The position numbers and the translations under genes were made by a program. Under the pieces are notes generated by a model that saw nothing but the letters and a program-made list of their open reading frames with translations, had not been told where the DNA came from and did not search any database. Shown in pieces: positions 1 through 8,539 of a stretch of 33,438 nt of DNA. Source of the DNA: Fidelibacterota bacterium (GTDB lineage: Bacteria; Fidelibacterota; Marinisomatia; Marinisomatales; UBA1611); NCBI GenBank assembly GCA_018674095.1, contig JABHAX010000175.1:1-33438 (forward strand). The letters run 5' to 3'. Numbering within the stretch: the stretch's first letter is position 1; each line of letters opens with the position of its first letter.

Positions 1-417
1 CAAACATCAAACAGTCCACTTTTATCAAATGAAATAACCGATATCGCTTTTGATGAAAAACGGAATCTTGCCTATATAGCAACCAGTAATGGCGTCAATA
101 TTCTTCGAATCCCTTTTGGAGAAGAAAAAAAATCTTATTCTCAGATAAAAGTGTATCCCAGTCCTTTCTATCTTCCATCTGAGTCATCCTTGGTTGTTGA
201 TGGATTGCCATTTGAATCTTCTATGATGGTTATGACTTTGGATGGTAGAGTCATTCGAAAAATTTTGAGTCAGGGGATAAGCGTTGACGGAGATCAACTC
301 TTTTGGGATGGGCGGGATGAGATGGGCGATTTCGTATCAAGTGGAGTTTATCTATTAGCGATTTATGGGATGGATGGTTCTCAGGTGGTAGAGAAAGTGA
401 CGGTCATTAAGAAATAA
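1..417 (+). CDS. C-terminal part of a propeller-type secreted/surface protein with FlgD/T9SS-like C-terminal domain (5' truncated by window)
   Basis: Frame +1 is open from base 1 (QTSNSPLLSNEITDIAFDEKRNLAYIATSNGVNILRIPFGEEKKSYSQIKVYPSPF...) through the 151..417 ORF. 'ITDIAFDEKRNLAYIATSNGV' resembles a propeller blade; 'VYPSPF...WDGRDEMGDFVSSGVYLLAIYGMDG...KVTVIKK' resembles FlgD-Ig/T9SS type A C-termini. Confidence 0.75.
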   Translation, partial: QTSNSPLLSNEITDIAFDEKRNLAYIATSNGVNILRIPFGEEKKSYSQIKVYPSPFYLPSESSLVVDGLPFESSMMVMTLDGRVIRKILSQGISVDGDQLFWDGRDEMGDFVSSGVYLLAIYGMDGSQVVEKVTVIKK

Positions 418-458
418 GGAAGGAATCTTGATAGGTTTAGTATAGTAGATTATATAAC

Positions 459-493
459 GTGATTGCCACGCTTTACTTCGTTGCGCTCGCAAA
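459..493. repeat. Imperfect palindromic element resembling dispersed GATTGC...GCAAT-type repeats, between convergent genes
   Basis: gtgattgccacgctttacttcgttgcgctcgcaaa; TTGC/GCAA and CGC/GCG arms around a short loop, between the + CDS ending at 417 and the - CDS ending at 511. Resemblance to dispersed repeats is from memory. Confidence 0.4.
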
Positions 494-510
494 TTTAGAA
501 TTCGATATTT

Positions 511-1617
511 TTACAACAAATGTGAATTCTTAGATATAAAGATTGTTTCAGAAATAATTACTTTTAAGACACCAGCTGCTGGGATGGCGAATAACATACC
601 GAGAGGTCCCATCATGGTTCCACCAATCAATAACACAATCATTACTGCCATGGGATGTAGCCCAACGCTTTCCCCCACTAGAATAGGTGTAATAAAATTA
701 TTATCAATCTGTTGGACGATAATAAACATAAATACTATATCCATCATGAAAAAAGGTGAAGGAATAGCGCCAAATAGCTGGTGGTTCATCGCTACATCAT
801 TTCCTAGATTATTCATTAAAGCAATTAAAATTGCTGGAACCATCCCTACAAAAGGTCCCACCATAGGAATCAAATTTGCTAATCCTGCTATAATGCCAAT
901 AAAAACAACTAGGGTCATATTGGCACCCAATTGATTCAATATTAATAGTCCAATGATTGAAAGAATTGCCACACTACTGGCTGCGAGAATTTGTCCACGG
1001 AGATAACTGGAGATTTGTTTCTCAATATTATAAATTGTTCGTAAGCCTACTTCTAAATATTTATTTGGAATGAAGCGAACAAGAGTTCGTTTAAAATCAT
1101 GGTATTCTATGAGTAAAATAATGGTAAAAATTATAATCATGACAGCCAGAAAAAAGAAACTACCTGCAGATCCTAAAAGAGATAATATATTCTGAAATAC
1201 ACTTCCAAGGCTTTCTTTAGCGATAGAAATTAACTTTTCACTTTCAGGAATCATATTTCCGACAAATTCTGGAAGATAGTCTCGTATTTTAATTGAAAGT
1301 CCTTCAAGACTAATCGCGAAATCTTCTTTCTGAAGTTTGTTCGTAAATACCTTAATCTGTGAACCGAGATTTGCAATAAAACTGCCAAAAAACCAAATTC
1401 CCACTGTTATGACACTTCCTAAAATTAAAATAACACTCACCCCACGAGAATGAATCTTTCGTTCCAGCCCATCTACACTTTGGAGAAATATGGTTGTAAA
1501 TAAAAAAGCGAAAATAAGCATGACAATTACCGACCCGAGAAATGGAAGAATATTCCAAGCTAATCCACCAATAACAATCAATAGAGCGAGTCGATATATT
1601 TTTTGTAATGAATCCAT
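511..1617 (-). CDS. AI-2E family transporter / PerM-like permease
   Basis: 368 aa multi-TM protein; 'GIIAGLANLIPMVGPFVGMVPAILIAL...VQQIDNNFITPILVGESVGLHPMAVMIVLLIGG' is typical of the family (PF01594). Confidence 0.9.
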   Translation of the reverse strand: MDSLQKIYRLALLIVIGGLAWNILPFLGSVIVMLIFAFLFTTIFLQSVDGLERKIHSRGVSVILILGSVITVGIWFFGSFIANLGSQIKVFTNKLQKEDFAISLEGLSIKIRDYLPEFVGNMIPESEKLISIAKESLGSVFQNILSLLGSAGSFFFLAVMIIIFTIILLIEYHDFKRTLVRFIPNKYLEVGLRTIYNIEKQISSYLRGQILAASSVAILSIIGLLILNQLGANMTLVVFIGIIAGLANLIPMVGPFVGMVPAILIALMNNLGNDVAMNHQLFGAIPSPFFMMDIVFMFIIVQQIDNNFITPILVGESVGLHPMAVMIVLLIGGTMMGPLGMLFAIPAAGVLKVIISETIFISKNSHLL

Positions 1618-2099
1618 TATTTAGATTTTTCTAATTCAAGATTGGTACGGCGAAGTCGTTCACCTAATACGCGAGATAAATCCACCAAAATTTTATTTCC
1701 AACAACAGGATCTCTATCCATAAGGGTAAGAAGATCAGTTCTGAAAAAGCCAATTAATTTAGAGGGCTCTGTAGCCACAGCCATTGCAGATCGTGGTTCT
1801 TCGTCTAATAATGCCAATTCGCCAAAGAAGTCACCGCCTCTTAAAGTTGCGAAAGTTATTCCACTATCAGGATCGCTTATTTCAACTTTCCCTTCAATAA
1901 TAACATACATTCCTTCTGCCGGTGCCATTTTCTTAAATATAGGTTCTTCCGCTTTAAAGGACCGTTCATGGGTGAGACGAGCCACATCATTTAATTCTGA
2001 TGATGATAAATTTTGAAACATGGGAATTTTACTCATCACTTGAATCACAGGATTGTTCGATTTTTTATTCTTGAAATAATTTTCGTATAATGTTTTCAT
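1617..2099 (-). CDS. Cyclic nucleotide-binding domain protein (Crp-like effector domain, no HTH seen)
   Basis: 'IFKKMAPAEGMYVIIEGKVEIS...GGDFFGELALLDEEPRSAMAVATEPSKLIGF' cNMP-binding fold with a FGE(L/I)ALL...PRSA phosphate-binding cassette; TAATG overlap with the downstream AI-2E gene. Confidence 0.88.
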   Translation of the reverse strand: MKTLYENYFKNKKSNNPVIQVMSKIPMFQNLSSSELNDVARLTHERSFKAEEPIFKKMAPAEGMYVIIEGKVEISDPDSGITFATLRGGDFFGELALLDEEPRSAMAVATEPSKLIGFFRTDLLTLMDRDPVVGNKILVDLSRVLGERLRRTNLELEKSK

Positions 2100-2215
2100 T
2101 TTATTCTATTCTCATATTTATTTATTCAATTGCATCTAACACTTGGAAAATATCCCAATTAAGATTGTGAGCTTTTTTAATTTAATTAGAGAGTGGTCCT
2201 TTTTTTATCCTTGGA

Positions 2216-3292
2216 TTATCCACTAAGGGATGTTTGACCTACATACTCAGGGTGAAGTCCAAAATTTTGTTCAAACTCTTCTGCAATAGATATTATCATT
2301 TTTTTTCTTTCATTATGTGGCAAAAAAGCACTTTTCATCGCAGTGATGGTAATTTCGCGAAAATCATGAAGTTTGAAATCAAATAAATCATGAGCGAGTA
2401 AGAATTCATTTGTCAAAGTAGTATCAGACATTAGTCGATTATCCGTGTTTAAAGTCACGCGAATTCCAAGATCATAATAATATTTAAATGGATGGAATTT
2501 TAACGACCGAACACTTTGAGTATGCCAATTGGACGTCAAACAAATTTCAAGTGGAATTCGGTGATCATTTACATAATTCATCAAATTTTTATCATCTTTT
2601 AATCGAGTACCGTGACCGATTCGATTCGCACTACAATAATGAATTGCTTGTCGAATAGATGCAGGACCAAATGATTCGCCGGCATGAATTGTTCTATTGA
2701 TATTATGATTCCGAATTAGGTAAAATGCTTCTCGATGTTCTTTAGCCGGGAAATTTTCTTCGGAGCCAGCAAGATCAAATCCAACCACACCTTTATTTTT
2801 ATATCGAACCGTTAAGTCAGCCAAAATTAATGATGTTTCTGGTGAAATATGACGGATACCACAAATGATTATTCCAGATTTTACACCGAATTTTTTTTCT
2901 CCTTTTTTCAACCCTTTTTTGACGGAATCAACAGCCATATCTAAAGTCATCCCTTTTTTAGTATGGAGAATTGGAGAGTAGCGAACCTCGATATAACGAA
3001 TATTTTCTTTGGCTACATCTTCAATCAACTCAAACGCAAATCTTGTAAGAGATTCAGGGGTTTGCATGACAGATAATGTAATGTCGAATCGCTTAATATA
3101 ATCTTCAAGAGAACCGCGTTTTTTACCAATTTTTAAATAGGATGATAATTCATCAATTTGATTGGATGGTAATTCAACTTTATCCTTTTTGGCAACCTCC
3201 AAAATAGACTCGGGACGAAGACATCCATCAAGATGGCAATGAAGTTCCACCTTTGGCAGTTTTTTTAATAAAGCATAATTTATAGTTACCAT
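2216..3292 (-). CDS. add: Adenosine deaminase
   Basis: 'KVELHCHLDGCLRPESI', 'HAGESFGPASIRQAI', 'RIGHGTRL', 'NTDNRLMSDTTLTNEF' match adenosine deaminase metal- and substrate-binding motifs. Confidence 0.92.
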   Translation of the reverse strand: MVTINYALLKKLPKVELHCHLDGCLRPESILEVAKKDKVELPSNQIDELSSYLKIGKKRGSLEDYIKRFDITLSVMQTPESLTRFAFELIEDVAKENIRYIEVRYSPILHTKKGMTLDMAVDSVKKGLKKGEKKFGVKSGIIICGIRHISPETSLILADLTVRYKNKGVVGFDLAGSEENFPAKEHREAFYLIRNHNINRTIHAGESFGPASIRQAIHYCSANRIGHGTRLKDDKNLMNYVNDHRIPLEICLTSNWHTQSVRSLKFHPFKYYYDLGIRVTLNTDNRLMSDTTLTNEFLLAHDLFDFKLHDFREITITAMKSAFLPHNERKKMIISIAEEFEQNFGLHPEYVGQTSLSG

Positions 3293-3313
3293 AGATTGAT
3301 AAAATTTACAGGT

Positions 3314-5179
3314 TTATGATTTTTTTGTCACAGAATTATATAACCAAAAATTAATCATAATAAATGCAATGACTCCCACTAATTGGAATCCTGCAAAGTT
3401 GGGCCACCAATCTTTACTCCCTGTAATAAAAATAGGTACTGCAACTAAAATACCAACCAATGCTTCACCGGTGATAAGGCCGGAAGCCATCAATAAACCT
3501 TTTCTCTTCATGGATTCTGTTGCATTCGAAAGATCACTCATGTGAGCAATCATTCCACCGATAAAAATGGGAACAGTTAATTCGATGGGTAGATAAATCC
3601 CAACTGCGACAGCTAAGATTGGAACACGAAAATCCGAGCCAATCCGTTCTTGGCGAAGGTCGATTAAAATTATTATTACACCAATTATTGCACCAAAACC
3701 AACCATGGTCCAAGGAAGATTTCCAGTGAAAACACCATCGGCAACAGATTTCATTAAAGTTGCTTGGGGAGCAGATAAAGTAGGAGATCCAATTGTGTAA
3801 GCAGTATGAAGAATATCTAGAACTAGACCCAAAACCACTGAAGCGCTTAAAACACCGACTATTTGCATTATTTGTTGTTTCCAAGGTGTGGCGCCCACAA
3901 TATGTCCAGTCTTCAAATCTTGCAAATTATCACCGCCAATTGCGGCGGCACAGCACACCACTGCACCAATCATAATGGCAGCTGAAGCACCCACATCAGA
4001 ATTTTCACCCAATAAAGATAAGAGTAAGAGGGAAGCAAATAGAATAGTGGCAATTGTTACGCCAGAAATTGGATTATTAGAAGAACCAACCATCCCTGCC
4101 ATATAAGCGGCAACTGCGGAAAATAAAAAACCAAATACCATCATGACGACTGCAAGAAGTATTGCAATGGAAACATCCTTCACAATTTCGAAATAAAGGA
4201 GATAAACAGGGATAAGCATCACAGCTAAAACCATTCCCACATAATTGATTGGGAAATCTTGCTCTTCTCTTGGAATTTCTGTGCCGCGATTGGATTTTTT
4301 CACAGCATCTAAACTTGCTTTGATGCCTGCAACTAATGGTTTAAAAAGATTTATGAGCGACCAAATACCACCCACAACCATGGAACCAACCCCAAGATAC
4401 CGAATTTGAGAATTCCAAATATCCCAAGCGGCGGACATGGGTTCACCTTCAAATCCATAAATTGCAGTATAAATAGGAATAGCGACTGCCCAGGAAATAA
4501 GACCACCTGCAAGGACCAAAATTCCTATATTTCGTCCAACAATATACCCAACAGAAATAAGGGCTGGTGAAAGATCAGTTCCAATTCCGAAAATGGATCC
4601 TCCTACAACAGTGGCGCCTTCGATGGCGGCGTGCCACATAGCGAATCCTTGTTGGCAAAGTTTCATTGCTCCCCCAATCAATCCAGAAATTGCAATCATC
4701 ACAAGTCCACCCGATTCATCTTTCTCCGTTGAAGTTCTGGATTCTTCTCCAGCTCTCAATACAGCTGCCGTTGCAATTCCTTCTGGATATTTCAATTTTG
4801 CTTCCACAATTAGTGCACGGCGTAAGGGGACCGTGAATAAAACACCAATCACACCACCAATCGCAGAAATTTTTGCCACTTCTAGGTAATTGAATTCTGT
4901 CCAAACACCCATTAGGACCAAAGCAGGAATTGTAAAAATCACACCTGCGGCAAGTGATTCTCCGGCGGATGCCGCCGTTTGAACAATGTTATTTTCTAAA
5001 ATATTTGATTTACGAAATAACCGCAACACACCCATGGAAATCACCGCTGCTGGAATTGATGCGGAAACGGTCATTCCTGCAAATAAACCAAGGTAAGCAT
5101 TGGCGCCAGCAAGAATCATGGAAAGTAGAATGCCAAGTATGATGGCTTTTGGGGTTATCTCTGGTAAAGGTTTGGACAT
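3314..5179 (-). CDS. OPT family oligopeptide transporter
   Basis: 621 aa, multi-TM; N-terminal 'LPEITPKAIILGILLSMILAGANAYLGLFAGMTVSASIPAAVISMGVLR' and 'GDNLQDLKTGHIVGATPWKQQIMQIVG' typical of bacterial OPT proteins. Confidence 0.92.
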   Translation of the reverse strand: MSKPLPEITPKAIILGILLSMILAGANAYLGLFAGMTVSASIPAAVISMGVLRLFRKSNILENNIVQTAASAGESLAAGVIFTIPALVLMGVWTEFNYLEVAKISAIGGVIGVLFTVPLRRALIVEAKLKYPEGIATAAVLRAGEESRTSTEKDESGGLVMIAISGLIGGAMKLCQQGFAMWHAAIEGATVVGGSIFGIGTDLSPALISVGYIVGRNIGILVLAGGLISWAVAIPIYTAIYGFEGEPMSAAWDIWNSQIRYLGVGSMVVGGIWSLINLFKPLVAGIKASLDAVKKSNRGTEIPREEQDFPINYVGMVLAVMLIPVYLLYFEIVKDVSIAILLAVVMMVFGFLFSAVAAYMAGMVGSSNNPISGVTIATILFASLLLLSLLGENSDVGASAAIMIGAVVCCAAAIGGDNLQDLKTGHIVGATPWKQQIMQIVGVLSASVVLGLVLDILHTAYTIGSPTLSAPQATLMKSVADGVFTGNLPWTMVGFGAIIGVIIILIDLRQERIGSDFRVPILAVAVGIYLPIELTVPIFIGGMIAHMSDLSNATESMKRKGLLMASGLITGEALVGILVAVPIFITGSKDWWPNFAGFQLVGVIAFIMINFWLYNSVTKKS

Positions 5180-5225
5180 TATATCTCCGATAAATTAGTT
5201 GGGAAGGTAGGAGGTTAATTACACG

Positions 5226-5249
5226 GTGTTCAAGTGTTAAAGTGTTGCA
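5226..5249. repeat. Three tandem 8-bp units gtgttcaa/gtgttaaa/gtgttgca
   Basis: Direct read; units start at 5226, 5234 and 5242. Located in the divergent intergenic region, upstream of the minus-strand OPT start (5179). Confidence 0.6.
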
Positions 5250-5364
5250 TGTATAGTTGATTGGATAACTGGTTTTTAGATTAATCATCATATCCAATAA
5301 TCCAATTCTTTACTTTGAGTACTTTGTGCGTTTTGAGTTTAAAATTTTTTGTAATATTAATCAA

Positions 5365-5447
5365 GTCAGGGGTGCCATTCAGAACCAGGTCGAACGGCTG
5401 AGAACAAACCCATTGACCTGATCTGGATAATGCCAGCGTAGGGAGAC
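5365..5447 (+). promoter_or_regulatory. TPP riboswitch (THI element)
   Basis: gtcaggGGTGCC...GGCTGAGA..acaaACCC.attgACCTGATCTGGATAATGCCAGCGTAGGGAgac contains the near-invariant THI-box core (GGGGUGCC, CUGAGA, ACCC, ACCUGAUCUGGAUAAUGCCAGCGUAGGGA). The receptor ATG is at 5451. Confidence 0.96.
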
Positions 5448-5450
5448 ACC

Positions 5451-7793
5451 ATGTACGTCAAAGCAACTTTACTTTTTTCAATTCTTTTTTCATCCTTTCT
5501 GCTTTCACAAACCACAGGAACAGTGAAGGATCAATCCAATGATGAACCTCTCCAGGGAGTGAATGTTACTTTCGGTGAAACGGGAACAGCCACAAACGAA
5601 TCCGGTAAATTCAGTATAGATGTTCCACCCGGGACCGAATTGGAATTTTCTCATATCGGCTATCAGCGAATCAGCCAATCAGCTCAAAACGACATGACGG
5701 TAAAAATGAGTCCAACTGTGATTAAATCTGACGAAATCGTTGTTAGAGCTGGATTGTCAGACGAAACACTCCAAAAGACCACAGCTAGTGTTACCGTATT
5801 TACCGCAAACGATATTCGGGAATCTGCTGCTGACCATTTCCAAACATTGATCGATAAAATTCCTAATTTGAATTGGGCTGGGGGCACAAGTCGGCCTCGT
5901 TATTTTCAAATTCGTGGCATTGGCGAACGAAGTCATTATTTTGGAGAAGGTGCACCCAATTTTTCAGTTGGGTACGTGATGGATGATATGGATTTGAGTG
6001 GATTGGGAATGTTAGGGCAACTTTATGATTTAGACCAAATTGAAATATTCAAGGGACCCCAGTCTTCCGTGTATGGTGCCAATGCTTTGGCTGGGCTTAT
6101 TGCTCTCCGTTCTACGAATCCAACCGACAAATTTAATCTAAAATCTTCACTCGGTGTTGGTACGGACAATCTTCAAAGTGGTAATGCCGCATTAAATTTG
6201 AGTTTAATGCGTGGTCTAAATTTAAGATTCACAGGGAGTTATAATTATAGTGATGGTTTTCGTGAAAATGTAAGTTTAAAAATCACTGATTCCAATAAGC
6301 GGCAAGAAGCATTTTCAAGAATGAAATTAAGATATACTCCCAGCGACAATATTGATGTTTTGGCGACTGTGATCTATTCACAAATGTCAAATGGATATGA
6401 TGCCTGGGCACCAGACAATAATCCAGATTTCAAAACTTATTCTAATGATAAAGGTGAAGACAGCCAAAGAACTTATGGCTATTCATTGCGAGCTAATTTT
6501 GAAGCATCCGAAAATATGAATATCACCAGTATTACTTCATTTACTGAAACGGATTTAGTTCATTCTTACGATGGTGATTGGGCCGATAGTGCATATTATT
6601 CAAAGATTCACGGTTGGAATTATACCAATTTAGGCGTAGACTATTATTCAATTTATTCTGTTCATCGAAATGAGAAAAACCGTGCGAATCTTACACAAGA
6701 AGTCAGAATGTCAGCAGGACCTATAATTCTTGGTGGATATTATAAACATTTAAAAGAACAGGATATTGCATTTGATAATAATGGTTGGTTAATTGGGGGA
6801 GCAACAGACGGAAATAGTCATTACAATTTCCAAGCAACAGCTGGATATGCTCAATATGGTTTGGATCTATCATCATCATTAAAACTAAAAGCCAATATCC
6901 GGTATGAAAATAATTCTATTATCTATGATGGCTCATCTCAGGGATTGGATGCTAATTGGGAAAAAATATCTTTACCGTCAATAAATTTTGATATTGACCA
7001 TTCCATGTTGGGTTATCGAGCATCATTACACTCTTTAATGGATGAATTCACCAGCGTTTATGGCTCTTTAGCTCAAGGATATAAATCCGGAGGCGTAAAT
7101 CAACAACCATATCTTTCGAATGAAAGTCGTCCTTATGAACCTGAATTTATCCGGAATTATGAAATCGGATTGAAACGGTCCAGCGATAAATTTCAATCAC
7201 AATTATCAGCATTTTATAGTCAACGAAAAGATCAGCAAGTATCTATTTCGAGTCAACAAGATAAAGAGAATCCGAACAGTTTTCTTTTTTATACCGGCAA
7301 TGCCGGATCGGGAACGATTCAAGGATTCGAATTGGAAAATGAATATCAATTCCTGCCAAGTGTAAAAATGAACGCAAATTTGGGATATTTGGATACATGG
7401 GTGGACAAATTTACTTTTCAGGCAAATTCTGAAACGGAAGGGACTGGTGGAAATCGAGATGCTGCTATGTCTCCAAAAATAACCGGATCAATTGGATTTT
7501 TTTATAATAATGAATCTGGTATTTTTGCATCAGCCCTAATGAGCTTTAAAGATGAATATTATTTTTCTGATAGTCATAACCAAAAATCAGAATCCTATTC
7601 AATAATGAATCTCAGCCTTGGGAAATCATTTGGAAAAACTACCGCAACACTTTGGATCCGAAATGCACTGGACGAACGCTATACCACACGGGGTTTTTAT
7701 TTTGGACTAATTCCACCAAATTATCCTGACCAACTCTGGAAAAGCTATGGCGATCCAAGGCAGTTTGGTATCAAACTAGATTATAGTTTATAG
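5451..7793 (+). CDS. TonB-dependent outer membrane receptor with N-terminal carboxypeptidase-like regulatory domain; probable thiamine or thiamine-precursor uptake
   Basis: Signal peptide; 'GTVKDQSNDEPLQGVNVTFGETGTATNESGKFSIDVPPG' domain; plug 'QIRGIGER...VYGANALAGLIAL'; C-terminal beta-barrel strands. Substrate inferred from the riboswitch directly upstream. Confidence 0.9.
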   Translation: MYVKATLLFSILFSSFLLSQTTGTVKDQSNDEPLQGVNVTFGETGTATNESGKFSIDVPPGTELEFSHIGYQRISQSAQNDMTVKMSPTVIKSDEIVVRAGLSDETLQKTTASVTVFTANDIRESAADHFQTLIDKIPNLNWAGGTSRPRYFQIRGIGERSHYFGEGAPNFSVGYVMDDMDLSGLGMLGQLYDLDQIEIFKGPQSSVYGANALAGLIALRSTNPTDKFNLKSSLGVGTDNLQSGNAALNLSLMRGLNLRFTGSYNYSDGFRENVSLKITDSNKRQEAFSRMKLRYTPSDNIDVLATVIYSQMSNGYDAWAPDNNPDFKTYSNDKGEDSQRTYGYSLRANFEASENMNITSITSFTETDLVHSYDGDWADSAYYSKIHGWNYTNLGVDYYSIYSVHRNEKNRANLTQEVRMSAGPIILGGYYKHLKEQDIAFDNNGWLIGGATDGNSHYNFQATAGYAQYGLDLSSSLKLKANIRYENNSIIYDGSSQGLDANWEKISLPSINFDIDHSMLGYRASLHSLMDEFTSVYGSLAQGYKSGGVNQQPYLSNESRPYEPEFIRNYEIGLKRSSDKFQSQLSAFYSQRKDQQVSISSQQDKENPNSFLFYTGNAGSGTIQGFELENEYQFLPSVKMNANLGYLDTWVDKFTFQANSETEGTGGNRDAAMSPKITGSIGFFYNNESGIFASALMSFKDEYYFSDSHNQKSESYSIMNLSLGKSFGKTTATLWIRNALDERYTTRGFYFGLIPPNYPDQLWKSYGDPRQFGIKLDYSL

Positions 7794-7803
7794 AAAAGTT
7801 TGA

Positions 7804-8481
7804 TCAATAAAGTGTTGATAATGCAATCATCCATTGTCCTAAATAATATGTTGTCAGAATGATTGCTTCTGCCAAAGGGAATGGTTTCTTGAATTTATTC
7901 CATCCCAGAACGCCATCAGAAATCATAAATAAAGTTGCTCCCAGAGCACCTAACATCGATGGAGTGGATTGAAAAGCTTCTAATCTACCTAATGCTGAAA
8001 TTCCCATACATGCTATTATAGAAATATAAATTAATACGGGAATTCTCAATTTTCCGACATTTGGATAAATTTTGAGTATCATACCAATTGATAAAATTAA
8101 GATTAAAGAAGTGGGAAGAAATGGGAATTTCCATCCTGTTGAAATAAACCCTAAAATGTACCAAACATGGCCTATTAGAAAACTGAAAAGACCTGATTTG
8201 AATTGAGACGGATAGAGTAACAAGAAATCGCCCATCACAGAAAAGCAAAGTCCGACTAAAATTGTTTTTGTATAGAAATCATTCTGGAAATTATTGGATT
8301 CAATAATCCAAATGATTAAAAAAAAGATTGGGGTTATTTTAAAGAGTCGATAAGCATTGATTGGGCTTTGGTATTTTGTGACAACCGCAAGAGCGGATAG
8401 ACCCATAAAAAGAATAATAGATTGAATTTCCACAACAAGAAAATACGATGAATAATTAGTGAATCTAAAATGACTTTTCAC
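7804..8481 (-). CDS. YhhN-like / lysoplasmalogenase family membrane protein
   Basis: 225 aa multi-TM with 'GLCFSVMGDFLLLYPSQFKSGLFSFLIGHVWYILGF' and 'ATLFMISDGVLGWNKF', the PF07947 pattern. Confidence 0.8.
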   Translation of the reverse strand: MKSHFRFTNYSSYFLVVEIQSIILFMGLSALAVVTKYQSPINAYRLFKITPIFFLIIWIIESNNFQNDFYTKTILVGLCFSVMGDFLLLYPSQFKSGLFSFLIGHVWYILGFISTGWKFPFLPTSLILILSIGMILKIYPNVGKLRIPVLIYISIIACMGISALGRLEAFQSTPSMLGALGATLFMISDGVLGWNKFKKPFPLAEAIILTTYYLGQWMIALSTLY

Positions 8482-8539
8482 ATTTACTTTCGGGTAATAA
8501 TACCCTTAATTTCTCAGGCTATTTTCGAATCGGAAACTT

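Noticed and set aside
584-934. 116-aa plus-strand ORF opposite the AI-2E gene
   Set aside because: Fully antisense to a well-supported CDS; low-complexity composition with no recognisable family.
1642-2016. 124-aa plus-strand ORF opposite the cNMP-binding protein
   Set aside because: Antisense shadow ORF of a conserved domain; no own RBS or family signature.
3534-3884. 116-aa minus-strand ORF within the OPT gene
   Set aside because: Alternative frame of a clear OPT transporter; Trp/Cys/Ser-rich composition typical of out-of-frame translation.
8492-8505. Small palindrome gggtaataataccc between the YhhN-like gene and ffh
   Set aside because: Only 5-bp arms in AT-rich divergent promoter DNA; could be part of a promoter but not distinguishable from chance.
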